Assembly: GCA_022706085.1 (NCBI GenBank)
Contig: JAKJDF010000004.1
Span: forward strand, 1 to 64,000
Source: Candidatus Latescibacterota bacterium
GTDB lineage: Bacteria > Latescibacterota > MWCZ01
Length of the DNA stretch: 64,000 nt
Reading direction: 5' to 3'
Shown: positions 51,931-61,639 of the stretch, piece after piece
How the letters are laid out: each line of letters starts with the position of its first letter
Position numbering within the stretch: the first letter of the stretch is position 1
Translations under genes and position numbers: made by a program
Notes under the pieces: generated by a model
The model's database searches: none
The model's input: only the letters and a program-made list of their open reading frames with translations
Told to the model about the DNA's origin: nothing

Positions 51931-53300
51931 CGACCGCTTCTGTTCCATCACGCCCGGCGTTGGCACCTCGTGTCCGGCCCATCGTGCCTGCACGGCAACC
52001 CGTTGCTCCCGTCCCGCAACCGAAGCCGAAGCAGGAAGGGAAGTGGTTTCTCAACGCGCTGTCGGTGATCCTGCTCGGGTACGCGGTGTCTGGGACGTGG
52101 TTCGCGTACCTCGGGTTCCCGCCGGTCTACGTGAGCGAGATGGTCCTCGCACTCGGTGTCTTGACAGTTTTTCGCTACCCGAGCATGCTGGGAGCCATGG
52201 TCGGGGCGCCTCTGTTCCCGTTGATCGCCGCGTTTGTCGTTTGGAACGCCGCGTGCATGATACCTTACCTGCCTGAGTACGGCCTGGACTCCCTGCGTGA
52301 TGGTGCGATGTGGGGCTATTCTGCGTTCGCACTGATCGTGTACGGAGTTCTGACGCGCACACCGGATGCGACAGGCAAGTTCATCGCGAGGTTTCGCGGG
52401 TTCAGCGTGGTGTACGGGGTTCTGTTCACCCTGGGCGTTGTCCTGGCCTTTTCGGGCTCACCGTTCCGCATCCGGCTGGCGCGAACATCGGACACCGGGG
52501 CGTTTCTCGGTGGAGTGTCGAGTTACTTCCTGTTGGCGGGTGGCTCGCGCCTCGTACCCGCGCTCACTCTCGCGCCCGCGTTTTATGGCCTTTCCGCAAG
52601 CAGATCCGCGGGGCTAGCAACAGCCGGCGCCGTGGCGCTGGCTACCGCCCTCGGGAGGCGCAAGGGACGAGCTTTCCTGGTCAGTGCGACGCTGGCAACG
52701 GGTCTGATCGCGCTCACCGTCGCTGGAGGCTTCACTGACCCTGGCGGGCGAAACGTGTTTTCCAATTTCCGCTCCGTGGCCGATGCCGCAAAAGCAAATC
52801 CTCTGGAGAGCGAATCGAGCGATGGAACAGCGCGCTGGCGACTCATCTGGTGGACAAAAATCTGGGACAATACCGTGACCGGCGAGAATTTTTGGACCGG
52901 AAGAGGTTACGGGCGGAATATCGCAGTGGAGGACGGCTTCGAATCCGAGAAAGTGGAGCGTCACGAGAAACCGCTTCGCAGTCCGCACAGCGGCCACTTG
53001 AACTACCTTGCCCGATCCGGCGTGCCGGGCGCTATCCTGTGGGTTACGCTGCAGCTCACGTGGGCGGGACAGGTTCTGATCCGGGTTTTCCGGAGCAAGG
53101 CAAAAGGCCAGGGTGAGTGGAACGCACGCTTCGCATTCCTGCTCTGTTTCTGGCTCGCGCTCATTACGAACGCTGCGTTCAGCGTGTTCCTTGAAAACCC
53201 CGTTGGCGGAATCTGGCTGTGGACGGTTTTTGGTGTGGGGCTGGCAAGCATGCACACGTTTGACAGAGAGAATCGCACGAAGAGGACGGCCGCCGCATGA
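51927..53300 (+). CDS. O-antigen polymerase/ligase-like membrane protein (Wzy/WaaL-like)
   Basis: 457 residues. After a Pro-rich cytoplasmic N-terminus (about 40 residues), roughly ten transmembrane helices follow, with the loop SPHSGHLNYLARSGVPGAIL that resembles the Wzy_C/O-antigen ligase signature. It probably polymerises the repeat units at the periplasmic face. Both ends overlap neighbours by 4 bases (ATGA with fkp; the downstream GT start also as ATGA), indicating one operon. Confidence 0.8.
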   Translation: MTTASVPSRPALAPRVRPIVPARQPVAPVPQPKPKQEGKWFLNALSVILLGYAVSGTWFAYLGFPPVYVSEMVLALGVLTVFRYPSMLGAMVGAPLFPLIAAFVVWNAACMIPYLPEYGLDSLRDGAMWGYSAFALIVYGVLTRTPDATGKFIARFRGFSVVYGVLFTLGVVLAFSGSPFRIRLARTSDTGAFLGGVSSYFLLAGGSRLVPALTLAPAFYGLSASRSAGLATAGAVALATALGRRKGRAFLVSATLATGLIALTVAGGFTDPGGRNVFSNFRSVADAAKANPLESESSDGTARWRLIWWTKIWDNTVTGENFWTGRGYGRNIAVEDGFESEKVERHEKPLRSPHSGHLNYLARSGVPGAILWVTLQLTWAGQVLIRVFRSKAKGQGEWNARFAFLLCFWLALITNAAFSVFLENPVGGIWLWTVFGVGLASMHTFDRENRTKRTAAA

Positions 53301-54502
53301 ACGTTCTCATGCTCCACAACTACTACCAGCAGCGCGGCGGCGAGGATGCTTCCGCGGAGCAAGATGTAGCACTTTTACGTTCGCATGGCCATGCGGTGCA
53401 CTTCCACCCAGTCCACAATGATGAGATCAAGGATTACAGCCAATACGAGAAAGGGGCTTTGTGGTTTGCCCCTACCTGGTCGAGGAGGTCATATCGCGAT
53501 GTGAAGTCGCTCATCCGTGGCCACAAGCCCGATGTTGTGCACGTGCAGAATTTTTTCCCGTTGCTCTCGCCCTCCGTCTTGTACGCGTGTCGCGAAGCCG
53601 GGGTACCAGTTGTCCAAACTTTGCGGAATTATCGACTGTTGGCGCCCTGTGCGCTGCTCATGCGCGAAAACAGGGTTTGCGAACGATGCATCGACGGGGG
53701 TCTCTGGAACAGCATCCGGTACCGCTGCTACCATGGGAGCGCCCTCCAGACTGCCTCGATCGCCACGATGATCGCGACGCACCGGTGGCTGGGCACCTGG
53801 GACTCGATGGTTGACCGGTACGTCGCGCTGACCGAGTTTTCTAAGAACGTGTTCATGCGGGGAGGATTGTTTGAGTCGAGGATCGTTGTCCGGCCGAATT
53901 TCCTCATGCATGACCCCGGCACCGGATATGAACGAAGAAGTGGTGCTGTCTTTGTCGGGCGTCTCAGCCCGGAGAAGGGGGTTGTCTGCCTTCTTGAGGC
54001 CTGGCGGGCACTCTCTGAAATCCCACTGACGATCATCGGGGATGGGCCTTTGGCAGTATGGTGCGCCGATAGTGTTCGCGTGCATTCGATGCGGCAGGTG
54101 AAGCTTGCAGGAGCGAAGCCATCGGCCGAAACATTCGAAGCGATCAAGCGCGCGTTGTTTCTCGTTTCCCCGTCCGTGTGTTATGAGACGTTTGGTCGAA
54201 CGATCATCGAGGCATTTGCGACGGGAACGCCGGTGCTGGTGAGTGATATCGGCGCGGGGGCGAGCCTTGTCTCGGACAGCGTTACCGGGCTTCATTTTGA
54301 AGCGGGAAACGCCGCGGACCTGGCAAAAAAGGCGCGAGAGATGGTTTCGGATCCTGATAGGTTGGGAACCTGGGGAGAGGCGGCGCGGCGGGAATACCCT
54401 GAGAAGTACACAAGCGAGGTTGCGTACGGGTCGTTGATGAGGGTTTATGGAGACGTGACTGGGGGTGGTCGCAGTTCGTCGCCGCCGGGCTTGAGGGGTT
54501 GA
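53297..54502 (+). CDS. Glycosyltransferase family 4 protein 1
   Basis: 401 residues. The N-terminal half starts with MNVLMLHNYYQQRGGEDASA, a common GT4 form, and contains HVQNFFPLLSPS. The C-terminal half has the nucleotide-sugar binding region GAVFVGRLSPEKGVVCLLEA, IGDGPLAVWC and the E-x7-E motif SVCYETFGRTIIEAFATGTP. It would add one sugar from a nucleotide donor to the lipid-linked repeat unit. The start overlaps the Wzy-like stop in ATGA. Confidence 0.85.
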   Translation: MNVLMLHNYYQQRGGEDASAEQDVALLRSHGHAVHFHPVHNDEIKDYSQYEKGALWFAPTWSRRSYRDVKSLIRGHKPDVVHVQNFFPLLSPSVLYACREAGVPVVQTLRNYRLLAPCALLMRENRVCERCIDGGLWNSIRYRCYHGSALQTASIATMIATHRWLGTWDSMVDRYVALTEFSKNVFMRGGLFESRIVVRPNFLMHDPGTGYERRSGAVFVGRLSPEKGVVCLLEAWRALSEIPLTIIGDGPLAVWCADSVRVHSMRQVKLAGAKPSAETFEAIKRALFLVSPSVCYETFGRTIIEAFATGTPVLVSDIGAGASLVSDSVTGLHFEAGNAADLAKKAREMVSDPDRLGTWGEAARREYPEKYTSEVAYGSLMRVYGDVTGGGRSSSPPGLRG

Positions 54503-54506
54503 TCCC

Positions 54507-55532
54507 ATGGTTTTCATCGTCATCCCTGTTTACAACCGGAAGCACTATCTGCGGGACTGCCTGCTGAGCCTCAGCAAACAAACTTTTCCCGATTTCAGAG
54601 TGATCGTGGTTGATGACGGGTCCACGGATTCCACTTTGGACGTGTTAGCCGGGTATGTCGAAAAGGACGCCAGATTCAGGCTGTTTCAGCGCCCCGGAGA
54701 CAGAATCAAGGGCCCGAGCGCGTGTCGGAATTACGGGTTTGAGTACTCGCAAGGGGAGTTCATCCAGTTTTTCGATTCCGACGACTTGATGCACCCGCGC
54801 CATCTGGAGATGAAAGTTGCGGTTCTGGCTGACACGATTCGATTTGATTTCGTCGTGTGCCAAACTGCGTCGTTCGTTGCGAAGAACAAGATCATCGGCA
54901 GACCCGCGAACCTGCGTTCTAACACCGTGTTCGAAGACTCGTTCCTCGGGAAGGTCGAGTTTTTGACCTCCACTCCGATGTGGCGCAGGCGGTGCCTTGC
55001 CGACCTGGACCATCTTTTCGACGAGGGGTTGGTCCTCGGCGACGAAACGGAGTTCCACGCGAGGGTTCTGTTCCGTTTCAGGAACTACGGTGTTGTCGAG
55101 GAACCCCTTATTTTGAGGCGCGAACACAACCTCTCGACCACCGGGCGCCTTCGGGGCAGGGACGAACGAGTTTTGCTTTCCTCCCTGCATTCACGGCGGA
55201 AAATACACGCCACTGTCGTCTCCAACAGCGCGATGACTCCACGCCTTCTCGATCACTTCCGGTTGTCAGCGTTTGCGCATTTTGTCAGAGGGATCAACGC
55301 AGGAAGCGCGGAGGTCGCGGAGGACGCGTACGGTTTTGCACGGGAAGTCGGGCCGCAGAAAAGTGGAAGGCGTGTCTACCTGTCGTTCTACAAAGCCGTC
55401 GCAGCAGTTAACGCATTGGCCGGAAGGCGTTCTGCTTTCGCTTTTGGGGGCACAATCTACTTGCTAACCACGCGATTTCTTGGCGCATACCGGTCTCTCC
55501 GGAAGCTGTTGGCCAGATCGTCCTCGCGGTAG
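54507..55532 (+). CDS. Glycosyltransferase family 2 protein
   Basis: 341 residues. The GT2 fold is obvious: FIVIPVYNRKHYLRDCLLSL, the nucleotide-binding VDDGSTDST, ACRNYGFEYSQGEFIQFFDS and the DDLMHP, in which DSDD supplies the metal-binding acidic motif. GDETEFHARV follows. The C-terminal 100 residues have hydrophobic helices. ATG follows GAGGGG with good spacing, 4 bases after the GT4 stop. Confidence 0.88.
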   Translation: MVFIVIPVYNRKHYLRDCLLSLSKQTFPDFRVIVVDDGSTDSTLDVLAGYVEKDARFRLFQRPGDRIKGPSACRNYGFEYSQGEFIQFFDSDDLMHPRHLEMKVAVLADTIRFDFVVCQTASFVAKNKIIGRPANLRSNTVFEDSFLGKVEFLTSTPMWRRRCLADLDHLFDEGLVLGDETEFHARVLFRFRNYGVVEEPLILRREHNLSTTGRLRGRDERVLLSSLHSRRKIHATVVSNSAMTPRLLDHFRLSAFAHFVRGINAGSAEVAEDAYGFAREVGPQKSGRRVYLSFYKAVAAVNALAGRRSAFAFGGTIYLLTTRFLGAYRSLRKLLARSSSR

Positions 55533-55553
55533 CAAATCATCAGGGAGACTGTG

Positions 55554-56780
55554 ATGGATTCAGTATTGTTAGTCACAGACAGCTACCGACCAAACTACGA
55601 TGGAATGGCGACTTCCATAAAAGGGATCGCCACCGCGCTTCGGGATTTGGGCAAACCAGTAACAGTCGTTTGGATCTCGCCCGGGCCGACCGACGACAGA
55701 ACTGATTACGACGACGAAGGTATCAAGGTGATTCGGTGTTCGTTCACGCGCCCGTCATTCCGACTGCCTATGCACGGGATAAACGAGAGCAGACGCATAC
55801 TTCACGCAGTGTTGGCAGAAGGGAAACCGACTCATGTGTGGGTGCGATGGCCAATTTACGCCGTTGCACTCGCCCGTTACTTCAAAAACACCCCTTTCGT
55901 GTACGTCGTTGGTAACTCCCATCCCGTCTCAATACTAGGCGCGATTACTGGACTTGCAGCGTCGGATACACCTCGCCGTGCCAAGCTTGCCTATTTGTAT
56001 CTTGTGAGCGGGAAATGGGAGAAGGAAATTCTTGAAGCATGTTCTCGAACGGTGGTTTTCAGCCGGGACGGCTTGGCCCAGTTCCAGGAGCGTCACGGAG
56101 GGTTGTCCTCCAAAGTTGCCGTTGTATACCCTGGCATCACAAAAAAGCAGATCGCGGCACCTGCCTTTCCCGTCGCACAGACGTGGTTGAAGAGGGAATG
56201 GGGCATTCCGGACCACCGGAAGCTCATCATGTACGTGGGCCACATGGGCGGAGCGAAAGTGGCGAGCCTCTGGGAAGCGATCGCCTTGCTGAGAAGGCGC
56301 GACGAAAGCATTTCTGAGAAGCAGTGGCATGTCATGTTCGTCGGCCCAGGTGCAGACCCTCCTTCATTCAGGAAAAGGGCCTCCAAGTTGGGCGTGGCGG
56401 ACAGCGTGACCTATTGCGGTGTTCAGAAGGAACTCCTCGGGGCATACTACTCCGGGGCGTGGGCACACGTTCTCCCGTCACACGTGGAATCTTTCGGTTA
56501 TGTTCTCGTTGAGGCCGCAGTCTGTTCAGCCCCATCCATCGCGTTCAGCGCGGACGGCAAGCGCACCCGGGTTGCTGCAGACGACATCATTGTTGATAAC
56601 CAGACAGGATTGCTCGCGAAACCGGCGACGGCAGAGGGCCTTGCGAACGCGATCGAAAAAGCGCTGTCCTGGAGCGAAGAGGAGCGTGAACGGATCGGAA
56701 TGAATGCGCGCGAACACGTTCTCGGCAAATTCAGCTGGGACAGGTTTGTAAAAGAGGTACTGGCGTTTTCGGAGGAGTAG
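55554..56780 (+). CDS. Glycosyltransferase family 4 protein 2
   Basis: 408 residues. N-terminal DSVLLVTDSYRPNYDGMATS and HVWVRWPIYAVALARYF match the acceptor half. The C-terminal half has VVYPGITKKQ, LIMYVGHMGGAK, VMFVGPGADPPS and HVESFGYVLVEAAVCSAPSI (E-x7-E type). The ATG at 55554 has GGGAG upstream; a GTG three bases earlier is possible. Last intact gene of the plus-strand capsule operon. Confidence 0.85.
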   Translation: MDSVLLVTDSYRPNYDGMATSIKGIATALRDLGKPVTVVWISPGPTDDRTDYDDEGIKVIRCSFTRPSFRLPMHGINESRRILHAVLAEGKPTHVWVRWPIYAVALARYFKNTPFVYVVGNSHPVSILGAITGLAASDTPRRAKLAYLYLVSGKWEKEILEACSRTVVFSRDGLAQFQERHGGLSSKVAVVYPGITKKQIAAPAFPVAQTWLKREWGIPDHRKLIMYVGHMGGAKVASLWEAIALLRRRDESISEKQWHVMFVGPGADPPSFRKRASKLGVADSVTYCGVQKELLGAYYSGAWAHVLPSHVESFGYVLVEAAVCSAPSIAFSADGKRTRVAADDIIVDNQTGLLAKPATAEGLANAIEKALSWSEEERERIGMNAREHVLGKFSWDRFVKEVLAFSEE

Positions 56781-56784
56781 CAGG

Positions 56785-56895
56785 CACCGCCACCCACCGG
56801 TCGTCCGTCTGCGCGAGAACGCGCTCCCGGAATTCGCGCAGCAGGTCGCCTTCGCGGTAGCACGTGATGCCGATCGTGATAAGGGTGTCAGGCAT
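56785..56895 (-). pseudogene. Truncated GT2 glycosyltransferase remnant
   Basis: On the minus strand 37 residues read MPDTLITIGITCYREGDLLR then EFRERVLAQTDDRWVAV, matching the first strand-helix-strand of a family 2 glycosyltransferase. After it similarity stops, 5 bases before the plus-strand GT4 stop codon. No complete gene follows. It lies directly downstream of the minus-strand GT4 gene and looks like the cut start of a gene that once continued that operon. Confidence 0.65.
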
Positions 56896-56959
56896 TTCGG
56901 CAAGGCCTGCCAAGAAAGCCGCGGGTTCCCCCTATTCCACACAGCGGCAGGGGGTGTGT

Positions 56960-58183
56960 TCAGACGCGGCCTCGCAGCACGCGGAGAAGCTTCCGCAACG
57001 CTCTGGCAGGAAGGGAGAAGGGCCGCTGCAGGTACAACAGCGTGTCGAACACAAGCCATCTACCGAACTGCCGGAATCGGACGCTGTCAAGGCGGCGTCG
57101 GAGGGGAAGAGCGGCGAACCAATCTGGCAGGTCCTTCGCGTTGTCACGCCAATTGAACCCCGTTTCAGCGGACGACCGCGCGTTTGGAGACTGCTCCGCG
57201 ACGAGTTCCCTGTTGTTTACGTACGCCTGCATCTTCCGGGCTAGGTCCTCGACGTTCACCAAACTTTCGGGCCAGTAGTAATTGTCGGATCGCACGTGTC
57301 GCTCCGAAACCTTCACGAGACTTCCGTTGACACCATCCTCAACAAACTCGTTCATCGGAGGCTCATCCGTCGTTATCACGGGCAATCCAGAGGCCAGCGC
57401 TTCGGGGACGCTCAAACCGACCCCGTCCAGGCGCGATGGGTAGACGTACACGTCACCCAAGTGGTACAACCCCGGAGCCGGAACGGTCTTCTCGACAACT
57501 TCGATCCGCGTGTCAGTCCCCGCCATCCTCGTCAAATCCTCGCCATAACGACTCAACGGGACTTGAGTGTGTATCAGGAGACGCGCATTGCCTTCGACTA
57601 ACCGGAAGGCGCGCAACAGCAGGTCGGTGCCTTTCCGGTAGGGGTTCATTCCGGCGCTGTGGAAGAACGTGATCGCGTCACTCGAGAGCGGCCGCGCCGC
57701 GGAGGGTCGGTAAACGTTGACATCCGTACCCCATTGCAGGAACAAGCAGCGCGGATGGTCCCTGAAGATAGAGTAATGCCTTTGGGTGTTGCAGACAAGG
57801 AAATCGTAAACGGCAAAATCCTCGACGGTGTCGCGCCTGTAATAGTCAACGTACGCACCGGTCGTGTATCCGAGGCCGGAAGCCTCTCTCACGATCGCGA
57901 TATCCTGTTGTTCGTTGAAAAAAACCACGTCAATCCGGTTCTTCTTGAGCCAGCGGACAAAATGCAATCGACTGATGGCGTTCAGGCCGGCAATCACAGG
58001 CCCGTCCAGCCGTGGCGCCCAGGTGACGTTGGGATGATCCCAATTCGAATCGCCTTTGCCGTACGCTTCACCCCCGCGCGCGTAAATGAACACGGCGTGC
58101 TGTCCCGACAGCACCTCCATGTAGGCGCGTGAGACATACGCGGCGCCGCGCTCGAACCACGTCGTGACGATCCCGATGTTCAC
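56960..58183 (-). CDS. Glycosyltransferase family 4 protein 3
   Basis: 407 residues from a GTG at 58183, with GGAG upstream and a 4-base GTGA overlap with the upstream gene stop. The N-terminus NIGIVTTWFERGAAYVSRAY and the C-terminal half with HSAGMNPYRKGTDLLLRAFR, VYVYPSRLDGVGLSVPEALA and GLPVITTDEPPMNEFVEDG fit GT4. The donor and acceptor are unknown. Part of the minus-strand branch of the capsule locus. Confidence 0.85.
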   Translation of the reverse strand: MNIGIVTTWFERGAAYVSRAYMEVLSGQHAVFIYARGGEAYGKGDSNWDHPNVTWAPRLDGPVIAGLNAISRLHFVRWLKKNRIDVVFFNEQQDIAIVREASGLGYTTGAYVDYYRRDTVEDFAVYDFLVCNTQRHYSIFRDHPRCLFLQWGTDVNVYRPSAARPLSSDAITFFHSAGMNPYRKGTDLLLRAFRLVEGNARLLIHTQVPLSRYGEDLTRMAGTDTRIEVVEKTVPAPGLYHLGDVYVYPSRLDGVGLSVPEALASGLPVITTDEPPMNEFVEDGVNGSLVKVSERHVRSDNYYWPESLVNVEDLARKMQAYVNNRELVAEQSPNARSSAETGFNWRDNAKDLPDWFAALPLRRRLDSVRFRQFGRWLVFDTLLYLQRPFSLPARALRKLLRVLRGRV

Positions 58184-59220
58184 TTGTAGATCTCCACCCA
58201 CGGGAATCTTTTCGAACTGCCAGTCGCTACCACATCGAGCATCATGCCGACGATATTCTTGGCGTTGTATTCAGAAAGGATTCTTCGTTGGCCCGCAGCC
58301 GCAATACCCTCTCTCTCTTCAACATTACGCAAATAGTGGGCAATCTTCCTGTCCAAATCCTCTGTCCCAACGAATGGAATGATTTCCTTGCCCACGTCGA
58401 ACAAGGATTCCAACCCCGGGAATGCCCAAGGAAGGTAGAACGAACCAAACTCCAAATAATGAGTCAGTCTATCACTTGTGTAACGAGGTATGTTCTGGAA
58501 CCCACTTACCCCAACGCCTATTTTTGCGCTCCTAATGGCCGCTATATAGTCCGCGCCCCTGATCCAACTGCTTTGTCCAACAGGCCCTTTCCCAGCGAGG
58601 CCACGAAAACTTTGAGCCAATCTCTGCCCAATCGAGCGACAGGCACACTCACCGCCACCGAAAAAACTCACATCGTTCCTGCTTTGGAGATACCTGACGG
58701 TCTCCTTCCGTTCATCGCCAATAAAGCTGTAAGCCGATCCAGTGAAAACAACATCCCGTGAACCCCGTGGAAGCGTCGCGTATTTTTCCGGCAAGTCCGG
58801 ATCCGAGGGGTTGAGAAAGAACGAGGCAACACTCGGTTTCCCCCGCCGGTAATATTCCTCCAACTTGCTGCCCCCAGAGGTCATGAAGAGGAAGTCAACC
58901 TCCGGAAGCAGGTCCAACAGCCAGCCCTCGGGATCCGGACGCATATCCCCGTACCAAAGGACGGTCACCACTCCTCTCTCCCTCAGGGCGTGCAGGAAAG
59001 CGGGTTTGAACAGATTTCCCTTACCTATGAAGAAAACATCTGTAGTCGATGAAATACGCTCCCACGCCAGGTCATGCATTTTCCGCGTTCCATGCTCAGC
59101 GGCAACGGACCTGAAGTCAAAGGGGTCAACACTACAGCCATTTTGGACGAGTCCCTTCCGTAACACGATATCCCCACCGAGTTCGTGGTCTCGGAATATC
59201 CCTGCATGAACGATTTTCAC
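58180..59220 (-). CDS. CgeB-like glycosyltransferase (GT1_2)
   Basis: 346 residues starting at GTG with GGGGAG upstream. Motifs: MKIVHAGIFRDHELGGDI, VTVLWYGDMRPDPEGWL, DVVFTGSAYSFIGDERKETV and the C-terminal RLTHYLEFGSFYLPWAFPGL, as in CgeB / DUF3880-type glycosyltransferases. It is probably a sugar transferase of the capsule pathway. It ends overlapping the GT4 gene and starts 60 bases after the methyltransferase-like gene. Confidence 0.75.
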   Translation of the reverse strand: MKIVHAGIFRDHELGGDIVLRKGLVQNGCSVDPFDFRSVAAEHGTRKMHDLAWERISSTTDVFFIGKGNLFKPAFLHALRERGVVTVLWYGDMRPDPEGWLLDLLPEVDFLFMTSGGSKLEEYYRRGKPSVASFFLNPSDPDLPEKYATLPRGSRDVVFTGSAYSFIGDERKETVRYLQSRNDVSFFGGGECACRSIGQRLAQSFRGLAGKGPVGQSSWIRGADYIAAIRSAKIGVGVSGFQNIPRYTSDRLTHYLEFGSFYLPWAFPGLESLFDVGKEIIPFVGTEDLDRKIAHYLRNVEEREGIAAAGQRRILSEYNAKNIVGMMLDVVATGSSKRFPWVEIYK

Positions 59221-59280
59221 CGCGCCGCTCCCCAGCCAGCGTTCTGCTCAATAACGTTGACGTACAAAATGTCCATCGCC

Positions 59281-60093
59281 TCAAACCACTCCTTCTATCC
59301 TGAACAGCTTCCATGCCTTGTGGCTGTAACGGTACTTGTAACCGGTAAGCTCACTCACTCGAAAAAACGTTCGCAAGTCGCCTTCAAATGGGTAATGATC
59401 GACATCGTCTATCAGCACTAGATCCCCCAATTTCGTTCTGTCCCGGAACAACGGAAACGCCAGGGACCTGCCATTGCCATGGGGTCCATCCAAGATCATC
59501 AATATGGGCTGGTTGCCTGAGATTGGCAGCCCTTCAATATCATAAAAAGCGTTGCGAAGTCGGGTGTTCTTGGTCTCATCCGCGGGCACCACTGCCGCCA
59601 CCTTGCTCCAGAGTTCAGAGGGATTTTCCGAGCCAAATACCTCCGCCCTCGTTTCCTCCTTTACGCACAGGATATGCCGGAACAGCAATTGAGTTTTGTC
59701 ACAACGAATGCTTTGTTGCGTCGCGTCCAACCAGTCCTTGTCATGCTCAAGAGTGGTCAAGGAGCGTATTTGGATGCAGGATGCGGCAATCCTGTCCAAG
59801 ATCGAAGTGGATACCCCGGACCCGAACTCGATCATCTGAATGTCAGATAGATCGGTTTTACGTATTGTCGAGTACAGTGAGAGAAAAGCGCCATAGGTTA
59901 GGGACCACCCACCCAGTGCGCGTTTGTCCTGGCCGAGGAGGAGGCCAAACTCGCGTGTGATTGCAGGATCGAGGTGCAAATCCTTGATGACTTTCCTCAC
60001 CTCGGACATCTCATCCAACACGTTACGCGTCTTCCAAACCGTGTCGCGAAGAAGCATACCTGCGCGTCTTAATCGCGCACTGGCAGATGTCAT
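59281..60093 (-). CDS. Class I SAM-dependent methyltransferase-like protein
   Basis: 270 residues. Helical N-terminus, then the SAM-binding motif IEFGSGVSTSILDRIA, LTTLEHDKDWLD, ILMILDGPHGNG and DLVLIDDVDHYPFEGDL. The pattern resembles methyltransferases found in capsule and glycan loci, where they methylate a sugar. GGAGG stands 7-8 bases before the ATG. Donor-binding Gly residues are intact. A 187-base gap separates it from the flippase gene, suggesting a separate promoter. Confidence 0.7.
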   Translation of the reverse strand: MTSASARLRRAGMLLRDTVWKTRNVLDEMSEVRKVIKDLHLDPAITREFGLLLGQDKRALGGWSLTYGAFLSLYSTIRKTDLSDIQMIEFGSGVSTSILDRIAASCIQIRSLTTLEHDKDWLDATQQSIRCDKTQLLFRHILCVKEETRAEVFGSENPSELWSKVAAVVPADETKNTRLRNAFYDIEGLPISGNQPILMILDGPHGNGRSLAFPLFRDRTKLGDLVLIDDVDHYPFEGDLRTFFRVSELTGYKYRYSHKAWKLFRIEGVV

Positions 60094-60280
60094 TCCGCTT
60101 ACCTCCTCTCGTAGAAACGTCGCTCCGGTCGAGCCAACGAGCCAGCCTTAGCTACGCAGATTGAACAGGTAGATGCTCAAGACACATTTGGGCGCTGGTT
60201 ATGCCACCGGAACTTCCCATCGGGAAATAGCCTCAACCTTGCCCCGATGTCGCATTACTGTGGCCAGTTTCGTCGACTTG

Positions 60281-61639
60281 TCAACCATCAGCCGCCCTCA
60301 GCGCCCTGCGGAGGTAGAAGCCCTGACCGGCCGTATGGACCAAGTAGGCAACGAAATACGCGGAGGCAAGCCCCAAAGCGCCATAACCTCTCGACAGAAA
60401 TGCTGCAGTTGCCGCCAACAACACGAAGGAGAAAACACCGTTGAAAAGGAACCCAAACCACGTTTTGCCCCTGCTTGTGATAGCTTGCCCGACAACCGTG
60501 TTCACGGAAACCAAAACGGCCGTAAAAGCAGTGATGATCAATACCCACAGCCCTTGTTCGAAACCCGGCCCGTAAGGTCGAAGGATCCAACGTGCGCACA
60601 ACGCGATGGCCGTCGCCGCAAAAATTGCACTGCCGCCGTTCAACAGATAGTTGATTTTCAAAACTTTGGCATACCGGCCCCTGTCATTCTGCCCGTGCAG
60701 GTTCGAAAGCACTGGCAAGACGATCCCGCCCACCATGCTCGGAAAGAAAAGAATCGCAGTTCGCCACTGGACGGCGACATTGAACAGGCCCATCTCTCCG
60801 TAACCGTCTGGTTGATTGACCAGCATCGCGCCGCAGGCCCAGGTCGTTGGTCCAACGATCGAGTAACCAAGAACTGCCGGAAGGGTAAACTTCCACAAAA
60901 TCGGCAGTTCTTTCCCGCAGTCCCTCATGGTAACCAAGACACCGCTACGGCGTGTTTCCGCGCGCAGAGCAAAGTGGTTGAGGAGCCAACTGATGCAAAG
61001 GAGCAAAACTGACGCCCAGACGACGCCAGCCAAGCCACCGAAATACGCGCCCAAAAAGAGCAGAGGGGGTGATGCCAGGCCGGTATACAGGTTGACCGAT
61101 GCCACCCTCTTGAACGCTTCAAATCCTGACAAGGCTCCTGTCTGAGCCCCGTTGAGCGCGCTCAAGTAAAGAATCAGAGCGCCGATCCGCAGTACGTTGG
61201 TCAAATGTGGGGCGTTGATGGTATGCTGTGCAAGCCAAGGGGCAAAAATGAACAGACCGAGGGCCATCACGCCGCCGGTTCCAATCGTGGCCAACCGGGA
61301 GAGGCCGATTATCCGGCCAGCACGTTGAGGGTCGCTGTCACGAAATTCCGCAACGTGTTTGCCGGCAGTAAGCCCCAGACCGAACCCCGCAAAAACTCCA
61401 AACATACCGACGGTTGAATTGACCATGCCCCATTCGCCGACGCCGTTCTTGCCGAGAATCCGGGCGATCAAAACCGATGCCATGAGACCCAATCCGCGGG
61501 TTATAACAGCACTGATGAACGACCAGAACGTTCCCCGCGCGAGTCGGTAGGCGACGTCCGATGACTCAATCCGATCAAAAGCCGGGCGCAGAAATTCGGG
61601 GCAGTAGTGCGACGCGAGGGTTCGGACGTTCAGTTGCAT
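60281..61639 (-). CDS. Wzx-like polysaccharide flippase 1
   Basis: 452 residues with about 12-14 transmembrane helices. The polysaccharide-biosynthesis/MATE-like pattern is clear: RGTFWSFISAVITRGLGLMA, LIARILGKNGVGEWGMVNS, GLGLTAGKHVAEFRD. It would flip lipid-linked repeat units to the periplasm. The ATG overlaps the wecB stop by 10 bases (61630-61639), so the genes are coupled. Confidence 0.88.
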   Translation of the reverse strand: MQLNVRTLASHYCPEFLRPAFDRIESSDVAYRLARGTFWSFISAVITRGLGLMASVLIARILGKNGVGEWGMVNSTVGMFGVFAGFGLGLTAGKHVAEFRDSDPQRAGRIIGLSRLATIGTGGVMALGLFIFAPWLAQHTINAPHLTNVLRIGALILYLSALNGAQTGALSGFEAFKRVASVNLYTGLASPPLLFLGAYFGGLAGVVWASVLLLCISWLLNHFALRAETRRSGVLVTMRDCGKELPILWKFTLPAVLGYSIVGPTTWACGAMLVNQPDGYGEMGLFNVAVQWRTAILFFPSMVGGIVLPVLSNLHGQNDRGRYAKVLKINYLLNGGSAIFAATAIALCARWILRPYGPGFEQGLWVLIITAFTAVLVSVNTVVGQAITSRGKTWFGFLFNGVFSFVLLAATAAFLSRGYGALGLASAYFVAYLVHTAGQGFYLRRALRAADG

